From a virus, in the IMG/VR virus record IMGVR_UViG_3300028780_000007, positions 1-56,682 of that record: DNA of 56,682 nt; one strand, given 5' to 3'. Both the position numbers and the translations under genes were made by a program. Positions 34,727 through 40,393 of this stretch are shown here, piece by piece (within the stretch, counting starts at the first letter, position 1; every line of letters begins with the position of its first letter). Below the pieces are notes generated by a model, which did not search any database, had not been told where the DNA came from, and saw only the letters and a list, made by a program, of their open reading frames with translations.

Positions 34727-35098
34727 ATGAAAAAGCCGTATGAGTATGCTGACGAATTGGTGACCACCGGTGGAAAGGATGCTCTTGAGCACCTTGAAAC
34801 GAATATCAAAACTCACACGACTCGTTTTCGCTTGTACACTGCAATTCACAGCTATTCAATTTCAATGATTCTCCCGTCGCCAGAGAAGCCAAACGGTTAT
34901 ATGGGTTGTATTGCATCTTGTCGCGCTCCGTATCCCGGAGAGACGCACACGCGAGGGAATGATTTGCCGGATGGGCCGTACAGCGATGAAACGTGGCACG
35001 CAATCCTGGCTGCCATTGTGAGGTATGAGATTTTGCCGCTCTATCGGAGTTCTGGGTTTATTCCAGTGCGAAACACGGGTACTGAAGCGAATGCTTGA
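34727..35098 (+). CDS. Phage protein of unknown function
   Basis: 123 aa, AGGAGGAGC upstream. Contains HLETNIKTHTTRFRLYTAIHSYSISMILPSPEKPNGYMGCIASCR and DGPYSDETWHAILAAIVRYEIL. Its stop overlaps the -35 box of the promoter at 35095. No family recognised. Confidence 0.6.
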   Translation: MKKPYEYADELVTTGGKDALEHLETNIKTHTTRFRLYTAIHSYSISMILPSPEKPNGYMGCIASCRAPYPGETHTRGNDLPDGPYSDETWHAILAAIVRYEILPLYRSSGFIPVRNTGTEANA

Positions 35099-35123
35099 CG
35101 GTCGCTCGCTGTTTAGATACCAT
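35095..35123 (+). promoter_or_regulatory. Promoter, conserved-spacer class (tRNA cluster)
   Basis: TTGACG (35095-35100), 17-bp spacer with CGCTCGCTGTTT, TACCAT (35118-35123). RNA would start near 35130, two bases before tRNA-Val(TAC), so this promoter is dedicated to tRNA expression. Confidence 0.7.
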
Positions 35124-35131
35124 TCATTTCG

Positions 35132-35202
35132 CCGGCCTTGTCGTCTGGTGACGGCCCTCCCCTTACAAGGGAGTTAAGCAGGATTCGATTTCCTGGGTCG
35201 GT
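35132..35202 (+). tRNA. tRNA-Val (TAC)
   Basis: Acceptor CCGGCCT/GGGTCGG, anticodon arm CTCCC-CTTACAA-GGGAG, T-arm CAGGA-TTCGATT-TCCTG. CCA is not encoded. First RNA after the promoter. Confidence 0.8.
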
Positions 35203-35204
35203 AC

Positions 35205-35277
35205 GCCGGCATAGCTTAGTGACAAAGCATCGCATCGGTAATGCGACGACCTGAGTTTGATTCTCAGTGCTGGCTCC
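35205..35277 (+). tRNA. tRNA-Thr (GGT), C33
   Basis: Acceptor GCCGGCA/TGCTGGC, anticodon arm TCGCA-TCGGTAA-TGCGA with C33, T-arm CTGAG-TTTGATT-CTCAG. The 3' end is TCCG rather than a full CCA. Confidence 0.75.
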
Positions 35278-35351
35278 GGGAGTGTAATTCAGTGGAAGAA
35301 GCCCTCTCTCTTAAAGAGGAAACGAGTGTTCGATTCACTCCACTCCCACCA
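35278..35351 (+). tRNA. tRNA-Lys (CTT)
   Basis: Anticodon arm CCTCT-CTCTTAA-AGAGG, acceptor GGGAGTG/CACTCCC, CCA encoded. Directly abuts the preceding tRNA. Confidence 0.85.
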
Positions 35352-35358
35352 AGTTTAT

Positions 35359-35434
35359 TGGGCAGTAGCATAATTGGTATTGCGTTCCGCTGTTACCGGA
35401 AAGGATGACCGTTCGAATCGGTCCTGCCCAGCCA
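35359..35434 (+). tRNA. tRNA-Asn (GTT)
   Basis: Anticodon arm TTCCG-CTGTTAC-CGGAA, acceptor TGGGCAG/CTGCCCA, CCA encoded. Confidence 0.85.
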
Positions 35435-35463
35435 ATTTTGTTGATTGTGATCGAGGAGGAAAT

Positions 35464-35835
35464 ATGAAATCGAAATACAAGTCGTTGCTCGTGTTCTTCG
35501 GCTTCTTGCTGTTCGCAACGGTTTTGATGGCGCAGACAGCGCCATCGGCGCCGGCCGCTCCAACGCAGTCGATGGGCATTGCGCAGACTGTCATCGTTCT
35601 TGCTGGGGTGGTTGCCTCGATACTGCAAGGCGTGAAGCAACTGGTCCCGCAGATTAACGGGAAGGTTGCCATAGCCATCAGCATCGCCGCGTCGCTTGCA
35701 TTGGCTTATGCCGCCGCGCAGCCTGGGCAGGTGATCAGCATTCAATTTCTTATCACCACGCTCGGCACGGCGTTAGGCTCTAACGGCATTTACGATTTCT
35801 TGAAGAAACCAAAAGCGCCAGTACCAGCGGCGTAA
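35464..35835 (+). CDS. Putative holin-like membrane protein
   Basis: 123 aa; GAGGAGG upstream. Signal-like helix at the N-terminus (residues 7-22), then two more hydrophobic segments (about 40-58 and 68-84) and a short tail containing TALGSNGIYDFLKK, an ending common in phage holins. The arrangement fits pore formation at lysis, but no endolysin is seen in this window, so the label is tentative. Confidence 0.55.
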   Translation: MKSKYKSLLVFFGFLLFATVLMAQTAPSAPAAPTQSMGIAQTVIVLAGVVASILQGVKQLVPQINGKVAIAISIAASLALAYAAAQPGQVISIQFLITTLGTALGSNGIYDFLKKPKAPVPAA

Positions 35836-35861
35836 CCGGAGGTAGTCATGAGAGGTGACCG

Positions 35862-36047
35862 ATGATTTTGCTTATCATTGTGCTGATTCTGGTGTTCGGT
35901 GTGGGCGGCGGTTATTACGGCAATAGCCGCTGGGGAGCGCAGGGCGGGTTCGGGATGGGGCTGGGCACGATCCTGATAATCCTTTTGATTCTGTATCTGC
36001 TAGGTGCCTTTGGCGGCGGTGGCTTCGGGCACGGCAGATTGTTCTAA
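35862..36047 (+). CDS. Small glycine-rich membrane protein (DUF3309-like)
   Basis: 61 aa: a hydrophobic N-terminus (MILLIIVLILVFGVGGGYYG), a GGFGMGLGTILIILLILYLLGAF helix, and a glycine-rich end. The 'RWG..GG.G.GL..ILLIL.LL' pattern is that of DUF3309 small membrane proteins. Often in bacterial genomes; the copy next to the holin-like gene could be lysis related. Confidence 0.55.
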   Translation: MILLIIVLILVFGVGGGYYGNSRWGAQGGFGMGLGTILIILLILYLLGAFGGGGFGHGRLF

Positions 36048-36053
36048 GAGTGG

Positions 36054-36178
36054 CGCGTTCCGCGTGTTGACCCGAGCGCGGATTCACCGCGGGCTTAACA
36101 GCCCACATCGGGTCCAGAACGGGAAGCAGCTACCAAAAGTGCTGCGATGCGGCTAATACCGCCTAGCGGCGCGTCAAC
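36054..36178 (+). ncRNA. Structured RNA segment with cloverleaf-like fold
   Basis: A 7-bp stem GACCCGA (36069-36075)/TCGGGTC (36108-36114) encloses CGCGG-ATTCA-CCGCG (36077-36091) and GGGCT-TAAC-AGCCC (36091-36104). Two more hairpins follow: GCAGC (36126-36130)/GCTGC (36141-36145) and GCGG-CTAATA-CCGC (36149-36162). GTTGAC (36066)/GTCAAC (36173) can close the whole segment. It has no credible open frame and ends right at tRNA-Lys(TTT). Confidence 0.6.
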
Positions 36179-36252
36179 GGGCGATTAATTTAGTGGGAAA
36201 AGATCGGGCTTTTACCCCGAGAACGAAGGTTCGATTCCTTCATCGCCCACCA
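36179..36252 (+). tRNA. tRNA-Lys (TTT)
   Basis: Anticodon arm TCGGG-CTTTTAC-CCCGA, acceptor GGGCGAT/ATCGCCC, CCA encoded. Confidence 0.85.
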
Positions 36253-36253
36253 A

Positions 36254-36327
36254 GCGGGTGTCGTATAGTGGAATTACCCCTGTCTTCCAAACAGGTGACG
36301 AGTGTTCGATTCACTCCATCCGCTCCA
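36254..36327 (+). tRNA. tRNA-Gly (TCC)
   Basis: Anticodon arm CCTGT-CTTCCAA-ACAGG, acceptor GCGGGTG/CATCCGC, CCA encoded. Confidence 0.85.
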
Positions 36328-36331
36328 TTTC

Positions 36332-36405
36332 GCCGATGTCGTCCAGTGGGAAGACGTCGATCTCGTACATCGAAGACGACTGTTCGATTCAGTCCATCGG
36401 CTCCA
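36332..36405 (+). tRNA. tRNA-Thr (CGT)
   Basis: Anticodon arm TCGAT-CTCGTAC-ATCGA, acceptor GCCGATG/CATCGGC, CCA encoded. One of three Thr isoacceptors. Confidence 0.85.
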
Positions 36406-36423
36406 ATTTCAGAAAGGATCGCC

Positions 36424-36834
36424 ATGACCGAAGCTCAAATCGAAGATGTCGGCGAAGCTTTGAACCGGCGCGTTCCGAAAAAATATCACGAGGGAGCTCC
36501 TCATCCGCGTCCAATTGGCAGGCCGTTTTTCACGGGTTTCAAAACCAATGTTCCCGCACAGAATTTGTCGGAGGAAGAAAACGCGAAGTTGGTGGCGGCC
36601 GTAGAAAAGCCCGGCGATTTAGGGTATGTGGCGCAATTTGTTTTTTACGCAAAGATTGCGGGGGGGCCGTTCTTTTACGTGAATCTTCCTAATATGAAGG
36701 GCGGCAGGTACGAGATCGGCGAAAGCTTCGACATCGGCGAGGAGCGAGTGCATTGCGATATCTCGCAGCGGGATTTAGAGTCGATGTTGGAAGCTGGCTA
36801 CAAAAAGATTTGTGAGATTTCTGGGGTTGTCTGA
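36424..36834 (+). CDS. Phage protein of unknown function
   Basis: 136 aa. Helical N-terminus, then PFFTGFKTNVPAQNLSEEE and a beta region GGPFFYVNLPNMKGGRYEIGESFDIGEERVHC. Its last 12 bp overlap the tRNA-Glu(CTC) 5' end, so translation and RNA processing compete. No family recognised. Confidence 0.6.
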   Translation: MTEAQIEDVGEALNRRVPKKYHEGAPHPRPIGRPFFTGFKTNVPAQNLSEEENAKLVAAVEKPGDLGYVAQFVFYAKIAGGPFFYVNLPNMKGGRYEIGESFDIGEERVHCDISQRDLESMLEAGYKKICEISGVV

Positions 36835-36896
36835 CAGTGGAAGTCAATCTCCCTCTCGAGGAGAAAACGCGGGTTCGATTCCCGCCAACCCTACCA
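36823..36896 (+). tRNA. tRNA-Glu (CTC)
   Basis: Anticodon arm TCTCC-CTCTCGA-GGAGA, acceptor GGGGTTG/CAACCCT, T-loop TTCGATT, CCA encoded. Starts 12 bp before the stop of the preceding gene. Confidence 0.85.
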
Positions 36897-36899
36897 AGT

Positions 36900-37001
36900 T
36901 CGCGGCGAGGGGGATACCGTTTGAATATTTTTGGTGAATAAAACGGCCGCTTGGCGGATGTTACGGTCCAAGCGCGTACCGCCCTACTTAGCTCGCCGCG
37001 A
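36900..37001 (+). ncRNA. Structured RNA with 10-bp closing stem and two arms
   Basis: TCGCGGCGAG (36900-36909) pairs with CTCGCCGCGA (36992-37001). Inside are CCGTTT (36917-36922)/AAACGG (36941-36946) and CGCTTGG (36948-36954)/CCAAGCG (36968-36974), a three-way junction. No credible open frame. Lies between tRNA-Glu(CTC) and tRNA-Thr(TGT). Confidence 0.6.
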
Positions 37002-37012
37002 TTTAATTTCAC

Positions 37013-37087
37013 GCCGCCATAGCTCAATTGGTAGAGCCTCTCACTTGTAACGAGAAGACGAGGGATCGTAACCTTCTGGCGGCTCCA
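37013..37087 (+). tRNA. tRNA-Thr (TGT)
   Basis: Anticodon arm TCTCA-CTTGTAA-CGAGA, acceptor GCCGCCA/TGGCGGC, CCA encoded. T-loop is ATCGTAA instead of TTCGANT, shared with the odd tRNA at 34352. Confidence 0.75.
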
Positions 37088-37103
37088 GTTTTGAGGGGTT
37101 TAT

Positions 37104-37562
37104 ATGGCAGACGTAATTGAAATGCAGCCGAAACAAGAACGGCATTCGCTTGAGAAGAAACGGAATGACGGTTACGTGATCGTTGAGGAGGTCGTCGATG
37201 GTAAGACGACCGGCAAACGATTCCATTGCGAGCACAATGTCTTAGAAGTCGATGAGCGCCGCGGGGTGGTGATATGCAAGACCTGTGGTGACGAAATGTC
37301 TCCGCTTGAAGCTCTAAAGCTTCTCTATCGCACGATTTGGTGGGAAGAGAACACGCGCGAGCGGCAAATTGAGTACGATCAAAAGCGCGTTTCGAAGGTT
37401 CAAGTCGCGGCGCTTATTTGTCTTTACGAGGCCGGTGTGACGCCAGAGAAGTACGCCGAGCGGTGGAACAAAGAACACGCGCGCCGCGCTACGCTGGAAA
37501 TTGCGAAGGTTGCGGAGAAGCAAGTGGCGATTGACGGCGGGTCAGAAAAGCCAGTAGCCTAA
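37104..37562 (+). CDS. Zinc-binding phage protein
   Basis: 152 aa. RFHCEHNVLEVDERRGVVICKTCGDEMSPLEAL gives C-x-H ... C-x2-C around residues 40-65, followed by a long helix. Pattern common to phage hypotheticals in virion or tRNA regions. Ends just before the promoter at 37569. Confidence 0.65.
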   Translation: MADVIEMQPKQERHSLEKKRNDGYVIVEEVVDGKTTGKRFHCEHNVLEVDERRGVVICKTCGDEMSPLEALKLLYRTIWWEENTRERQIEYDQKRVSKVQVAALICLYEAGVTPEKYAERWNKEHARRATLEIAKVAEKQVAIDGGSEKPVA

Positions 37563-37568
37563 AAAAAG

Positions 37569-37597
37569 TTGCAAAACAGCAAGCGCTGTGCAATTCT
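37569..37597 (+). promoter_or_regulatory. Promoter, reversed-core class (tRNA cluster)
   Basis: TTGCAA (37569-37574), spacer AACAGCAAGCGCTGTGC, AATTCT (37592-37597). RNA would start near 37603, one base before tRNA-Glu(TTC). The spacer has the reversed core AACAGC(A/G)AGCG as at 94. Confidence 0.55.
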
Positions 37598-37603
37598 CTT
37601 TTC

Positions 37604-37680
37604 GGGGTTATCGTCTAGACGGCCCAGGATCCAAGATTTTCACTCTTGAGACGCCGGTTCGAATCCGGCTAACCCTGCCA
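37604..37680 (+). tRNA. tRNA-Glu (TTC)
   Basis: Anticodon arm CAAGA-TTTTCAC-TCTTG, acceptor GGGGTTA/TAACCCT, T-loop TTCGAAT, CCA encoded. Confidence 0.85.
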
Positions 37681-37682
37681 AT

Positions 37683-37757
37683 GGGGGCGTAGTGACAAAG
37701 TGAACACGGCTCGCTTGCACCGAGCAAAAGCCCGTTAGAATCGGGTCGCCTCCACCA
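37683..37757 (+). tRNA. tRNA-Ala (TGC)
   Basis: Anticodon arm GCTCG-CTTGCAC-CGAGC, acceptor GGGGGCG/CGCCTCC, T-loop TTAGAAT, CCA encoded. Confidence 0.8.
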
Positions 37758-37828
37758 AGATCGACGCAGTATTTAGCGTCAACGAGCGAGGTCAAGTGCG
37801 ATGGTCGGGCGCGCACAGGGACCAATTT

Positions 37829-37865
37829 ATCCGCTTCGGCCCGCTAGATTGTAGAAGGGGCGGAT
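37829..37865 (+). promoter_or_regulatory. Hairpin sequestering the ribosome-binding site of 37866
   Basis: ATCCGCTTC (37829-37837) pairs with GAAG...GCGGAT (37854-37865, 3-nt bulge), so the GAAGGGG ribosome-binding site and the base before ATG 37866 are inside the stem. Translation would need unwinding, ligand or coupling. A second hairpin, GACGC/GCGTC (37763-37780), lies upstream in the same 108-bp leader. Confidence 0.5.
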
Positions 37866-38129
37866 ATGACAAATCTGAAGGGAGCTTTGCCGATGCCAGC
37901 GCCAGGATTTCAGGGAATCACGGAACAAAATTTGAAGAACTGGTTTACGTACCACAAGCCCACCGAGGGGCAGAACGAACAGTACCTTGCCATCCGCGAA
38001 GCGGCGCTTATTTTCGCGCGCACGATCGTGGCGAACACGCCAGTGAGCGCGGACCAGTCTTCTGCGATTCGGCATGTTCGTATGGCGACGATGGAAGCGA
38101 ATCAATCGATCGCTTGTGGCGGACACTAA
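37866..38129 (+). CDS. Acb2-like anti-CBASS protein
   Basis: 87 aa, all-helical: TEQNLKNWFTYHKPTEGQNEQYLAIREAALIFARTIVANTPVSADQSSAIRHVRMATMEANQSIACGG. The NWFTYH motif, the A.IF..L..P.S.(D/E).S.AI..V...M..AN..IA end and total length match the Acb2/Tad1 helical hairpin family. Known Acb2 proteins form hexamers that bind cyclic di- and trinucleotides and block CBASS and related immunity. Ribosome-binding site sequestered in a hairpin, so its timing may be controlled. Confidence 0.7.
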   Translation: MTNLKGALPMPAPGFQGITEQNLKNWFTYHKPTEGQNEQYLAIREAALIFARTIVANTPVSADQSSAIRHVRMATMEANQSIACGGH

Positions 38130-38136
38130 AAAGTTC

Positions 38137-38213
38137 GGAGGCGTAGAGGAGTGGCCGTCCTCGGCTCACTGTCTATGAGCAAACCGTGGGTTCGAATCCC
38201 ATCGTCTCCGCCA
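38137..38213 (+). tRNA. tRNA-Asp (GTC)
   Basis: Anticodon arm GCTCA-CTGTCTA-TGAGC, acceptor GGAGGCG/CGTCTCC, CCA encoded. Confidence 0.85.
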
Positions 38214-38215
38214 AT

Positions 38216-38291
38216 GGTAGATGAAGCCAAACGGTGCGGCGCCTGATTGTGGATCAGGTTCTAGTGGGTCCGACTCCCATCTTCTACCCCA
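38216..38291 (+). tRNA. tRNA-His (GTG)
   Basis: Anticodon arm CCTGA-TTGTGGA-TCAGG, extra 5' G (G-1) opposite discriminator C73, the tRNA-His hallmark, CCA encoded. Confidence 0.85.
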
Positions 38292-38297
38292 AGTTTC

Positions 38298-38373
38298 GGC
38301 GGAGTAGGGTAACGGCTATCCCACCTGCTTTGGGAGCAGGGAACTGCGAGTTCGAATCTCGCCTCTGCCACCA
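38298..38373 (+). tRNA. tRNA-Pro (TGG)
   Basis: Anticodon arm CCTGC-TTTGGGA-GCAGG, acceptor GGCGGAG/CTCTGCC, CCA encoded. Confidence 0.85.
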
Positions 38374-38395
38374 ATTTCCACATACCACACAGAGA

Positions 38396-38480
38396 GGGGC
38401 AGGGAGGCGTAAAACCGCGGGCGAGAACCGAGGCGAAAGCCAAAGTACACCTGTTGGGTAGTGCGCGCCTCCCCAGTCCC
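38396..38480 (+). ncRNA. Structured RNA segment
   Basis: GGGAGGCG (38402-38409) pairs with CGCCTCCC (38466-38473), extended outside by GGG/CCC. Inside are a GGC-GAAA-GCC tetraloop hairpin (38432-38441) and weaker CGG/CCG pairing. Between tRNA-Pro(TGG) and tRNA-Pro(CGG). No credible open frame. Confidence 0.5.
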
Positions 38481-38490
38481 GTTTAAGATT

Positions 38491-38565
38491 CGAGGCGTAG
38501 CGAAGAGGAAACGCGCAGCTTTCGGGAAGCTGAGATCGCCAGTTCGAGTCTGGCCGCCTCGACCA
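38491..38565 (+). tRNA. tRNA-Pro (CGG)
   Basis: Anticodon arm CAGCT-TTCGGGA-AGCTG, acceptor CGAGGCG/CGCCTCG, CCA encoded. Confidence 0.85.
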
Positions 38566-38584
38566 AATTGGAGGTTTCGATGTC

Positions 38585-39013
38585 ATGGCTTTTACGCGCA
38601 AAGAAATCCAGCTGAGATATAGACTCAGGCATCCTGGTTATTGGAAGAAAGATGCGGCGCGTGCGGCAAAATGGGCGCGAGACAATCCGGAATGGTTTAA
38701 AAACTATCGAAATACCCATAGAATTAAATTTCGCGAGTGGAGACGTAACAGTAAGATTAAACGAAAATACGGCATCAGTGCGGCTGAATATGGTTCTTTG
38801 TTGAAAGCGCAGAATAATATTTGCGCAGTATGTAAGAAGCCATTTGCAGGTAATCTTCGATGTGGCACCGATCCAGTTCTTGATCATCGGCATGGTGGCA
38901 AGATAAGAGAATTCATCCATCGCAAGTGCAATGTGGCGATTGGGTTTTTGTGTGATGATCCAGTGTTGTGTCGTTTGGCCGCTGAATATCTGGAAAAGCA
39001 CGCTAGCTTTTGA
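38585..39013 (+). CDS. Recombination endonuclease VII-like protein
   Basis: 142 aa. Basic N-terminus, then YGSLLKAQNNICAVCKKPF, LDHRHGGKIREFIHRKCNVAIGFLCDD: the Endonuclease VII motif set (C-x2-C, DH.H..GK.R..(C/H)..CN..IG..DD) of T4 gp49. T4 Endo VII resolves branched DNA during packaging. Fits with recombination genes upstream and terminase downstream. The GGAGG site is about 10 bp from the ATG. Confidence 0.8.
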   Translation: MAFTRKEIQLRYRLRHPGYWKKDAARAAKWARDNPEWFKNYRNTHRIKFREWRRNSKIKRKYGISAAEYGSLLKAQNNICAVCKKPFAGNLRCGTDPVLDHRHGGKIREFIHRKCNVAIGFLCDDPVLCRLAAEYLEKHASF

Positions 39014-39125
39014 TGATTTCATGGGGTATCCCCCAGTCGAGCCAATGCTGTTGCGGTTGTAAAACAAAAAGAACTGACAACAAAATGGAACTACCTCTCG
39101 CGGCCTAACGGCTAGCGAGGCGCTT

Positions 39126-39151
39126 CCCGGTGAGCGAAATCACCGGGTTTT
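39126..39151 (+). terminator. Intrinsic terminator within the tRNA array
   Basis: CCCGGTGA-GCGAAA-TCACCGGG (39126-39147) then TTTT. Preceded by a second hairpin CTCGC GGCC-TAAC-GGCT A GCGAG (39097-39119). Ends the run after the endonuclease VII gene; tRNA-Gln(CTG) follows five bases after the T-run. Confidence 0.7.
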
Positions 39152-39155
39152 CAAT

Positions 39156-39231
39156 TCCGGGGTCGTCTAATTCGACAGGATAATCGCCTCTGAAGCGATC
39201 GATAAAGGTTTGAATCCTTTCCCCGGAGCCA
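39156..39231 (+). tRNA. tRNA-Gln (CTG)
   Basis: Anticodon arm ATCGC-CTCTGAA-GCGAT, acceptor TCCGGGG/CCCCGGA, CCA encoded. Lies after the terminator, so needs its own promoter or read-through. Last tRNA in the array. Confidence 0.85.
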
Positions 39232-39242
39232 AATCCCTTGCT

Positions 39243-39256
39243 GTCCATATATGGAC
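39243..39256. promoter_or_regulatory. 14-bp palindromic operator-like site, copy 11
   Basis: GTCCATATATGGAC followed by AAGC, between tRNA-Gln and the first gene of the packaging region, 17 bp before ATG 39274. Confidence 0.75.
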
Positions 39257-39273
39257 AAGCGTAAACTCGCCGT

Positions 39274-39567
39274 ATGGCAGACCCAGTAATTGGCCAGCAG
39301 ATCCCGAATACACCGCAGCAGCGTGAGTACACTCAGCCTGGCGGCATAGGTACTCCGACCTTCCCGCAGCAAACCACCGACGAAATGAACGGCCGGTATT
39401 ATCCCGGCTGCGGCCATTCCATCACGGCGTACGATGTGCGCCAGCAAGGGATTGGCGACCCTCCTGTTTCTTCCGCGCTCGCGTGCTGTCCACTTTGCGG
39501 TTTCCTTCAGACGATCATCACACCGTATTCCGATTTCATTAACAGCGACACCATCTTTCTCGCATGA
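39274..39567 (+). CDS. Phage protein of unknown function
   Basis: 97 aa, no clear Shine-Dalgarno. Proline/glutamine-rich N-terminus; C..H and C-x2-C (YYPGCGHS, CCPLCGFLQ) suggest a small zinc site near the end. First gene after the operator copy 11. Confidence 0.6.
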   Translation: MADPVIGQQIPNTPQQREYTQPGGIGTPTFPQQTTDEMNGRYYPGCGHSITAYDVRQQGIGDPPVSSALACCPLCGFLQTIITPYSDFINSDTIFLA

Positions 39568-39740
39568 GCGAAATTTGCAAATGCGGGCATCACGTCGACG
39601 ACCATTTTGGAATGTGTGCGGTTCTTGGATGTCTGTGCGAGGAGTTTGATGCCTCTGACGGTTCTACCGAGGATGCGCGTATCGCTCTCGCGATTTCTGA
39701 GCAAGAAGAGCAATACTGGAAAGCTTGGCTGCGTGGCTAA
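39564..39740 (+). CDS. Small zinc-finger protein
   Basis: 58 aa, ATGA coupled. C-x-C-x-H-H ... H...C...C-x-C (ICKCGHHVDDHFGMCAVLGCLCEEF), then an acidic tail. The 'C.CGH....H....C....C.C..F' order is common among small phage or actinobacterial proteins; function unknown. Confidence 0.6.
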   Translation: MSEICKCGHHVDDHFGMCAVLGCLCEEFDASDGSTEDARIALAISEQEEQYWKAWLRG

Positions 39741-39766
39741 GATTTCCAGGGCAGAGGGAAGGGAGT

Positions 39767-40393
39767 GTGGATCCGGCTGAACGTGAAGTGGTGCGGTGTC
39801 GGCTTTGCAAGTTGAACCAGTTCAAGCTCAATAGTGGGAAGTGTCGCCGCTGCAATTGCGTGCTTGTGCTGCCCGTTGTTACGCTCGCGGAGCGGGTGAT
39901 TCGGAAGCATATTTTCCCGTTGCAGTACGGGGATGCTGTTCGGCGAGTCACTTCGAATCTTAGAATAATTTTCTATATGTACGGCCTGGGAATGAACGGA
40001 GCGGCTTCGCTGATTGGAGTGAAGCGCAATTACGTTTATCGGGTCGAGAAGGGCTATTACAAGCTAAGGCTCGATTTTCTGTTCAAGGTGGCTGACGCCC
40101 TCGGGATCACAGTTCACGATATTTTGACGCTAAACATGTGCATCGTGAAAAACGATGAGTTCATGCGCGAGGTCGCCGGGCTGATACACAGAGTCGATCC
40201 GGCACAGTTCGTGAACATTCTCCGGTGTATGGACGACCTTCGGCAATTAGAAGGGCCGCGAAAGAGGAATACGCTTGCTGTTTTAAGGTTCCGTGTGTTA
40301 GAAAAGACGAAGGCCAATGAGCAAGCCAATTTCTCCCAAACACTTCCAGTCCAAATGCGAGCTCGCCGCGTCAGTGCTGCGGGACGAACCTGA
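39767..40393 (+). CDS. XRE-type regulator with N-terminal zinc ribbon
   Basis: 208 aa from GTG 39767 (GGAAGGGAG upstream). Zinc ribbon: VRCRLCKLNQFKLNSGKCRRCNCVL (two C-x2-C). Then GDAVRRVTSNLRIIFYMYGLGMNGAASLIGVKRNYVYRVEKGYYKLRLDFLFKVADALGITVHDIL, an HTH_3/Cro-C1 helix-turn-helix. Only full-sized HTH regulator of this class in the window, so a candidate for binding the 14-bp palindromes or the promoter core. Its 3' end overlaps the next gene by 77 bp. Confidence 0.7.
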   Translation: MDPAEREVVRCRLCKLNQFKLNSGKCRRCNCVLVLPVVTLAERVIRKHIFPLQYGDAVRRVTSNLRIIFYMYGLGMNGAASLIGVKRNYVYRVEKGYYKLRLDFLFKVADALGITVHDILTLNMCIVKNDEFMREVAGLIHRVDPAQFVNILRCMDDLRQLEGPRKRNTLAVLRFRVLEKTKANEQANFSQTLPVQMRARRVSAAGRT

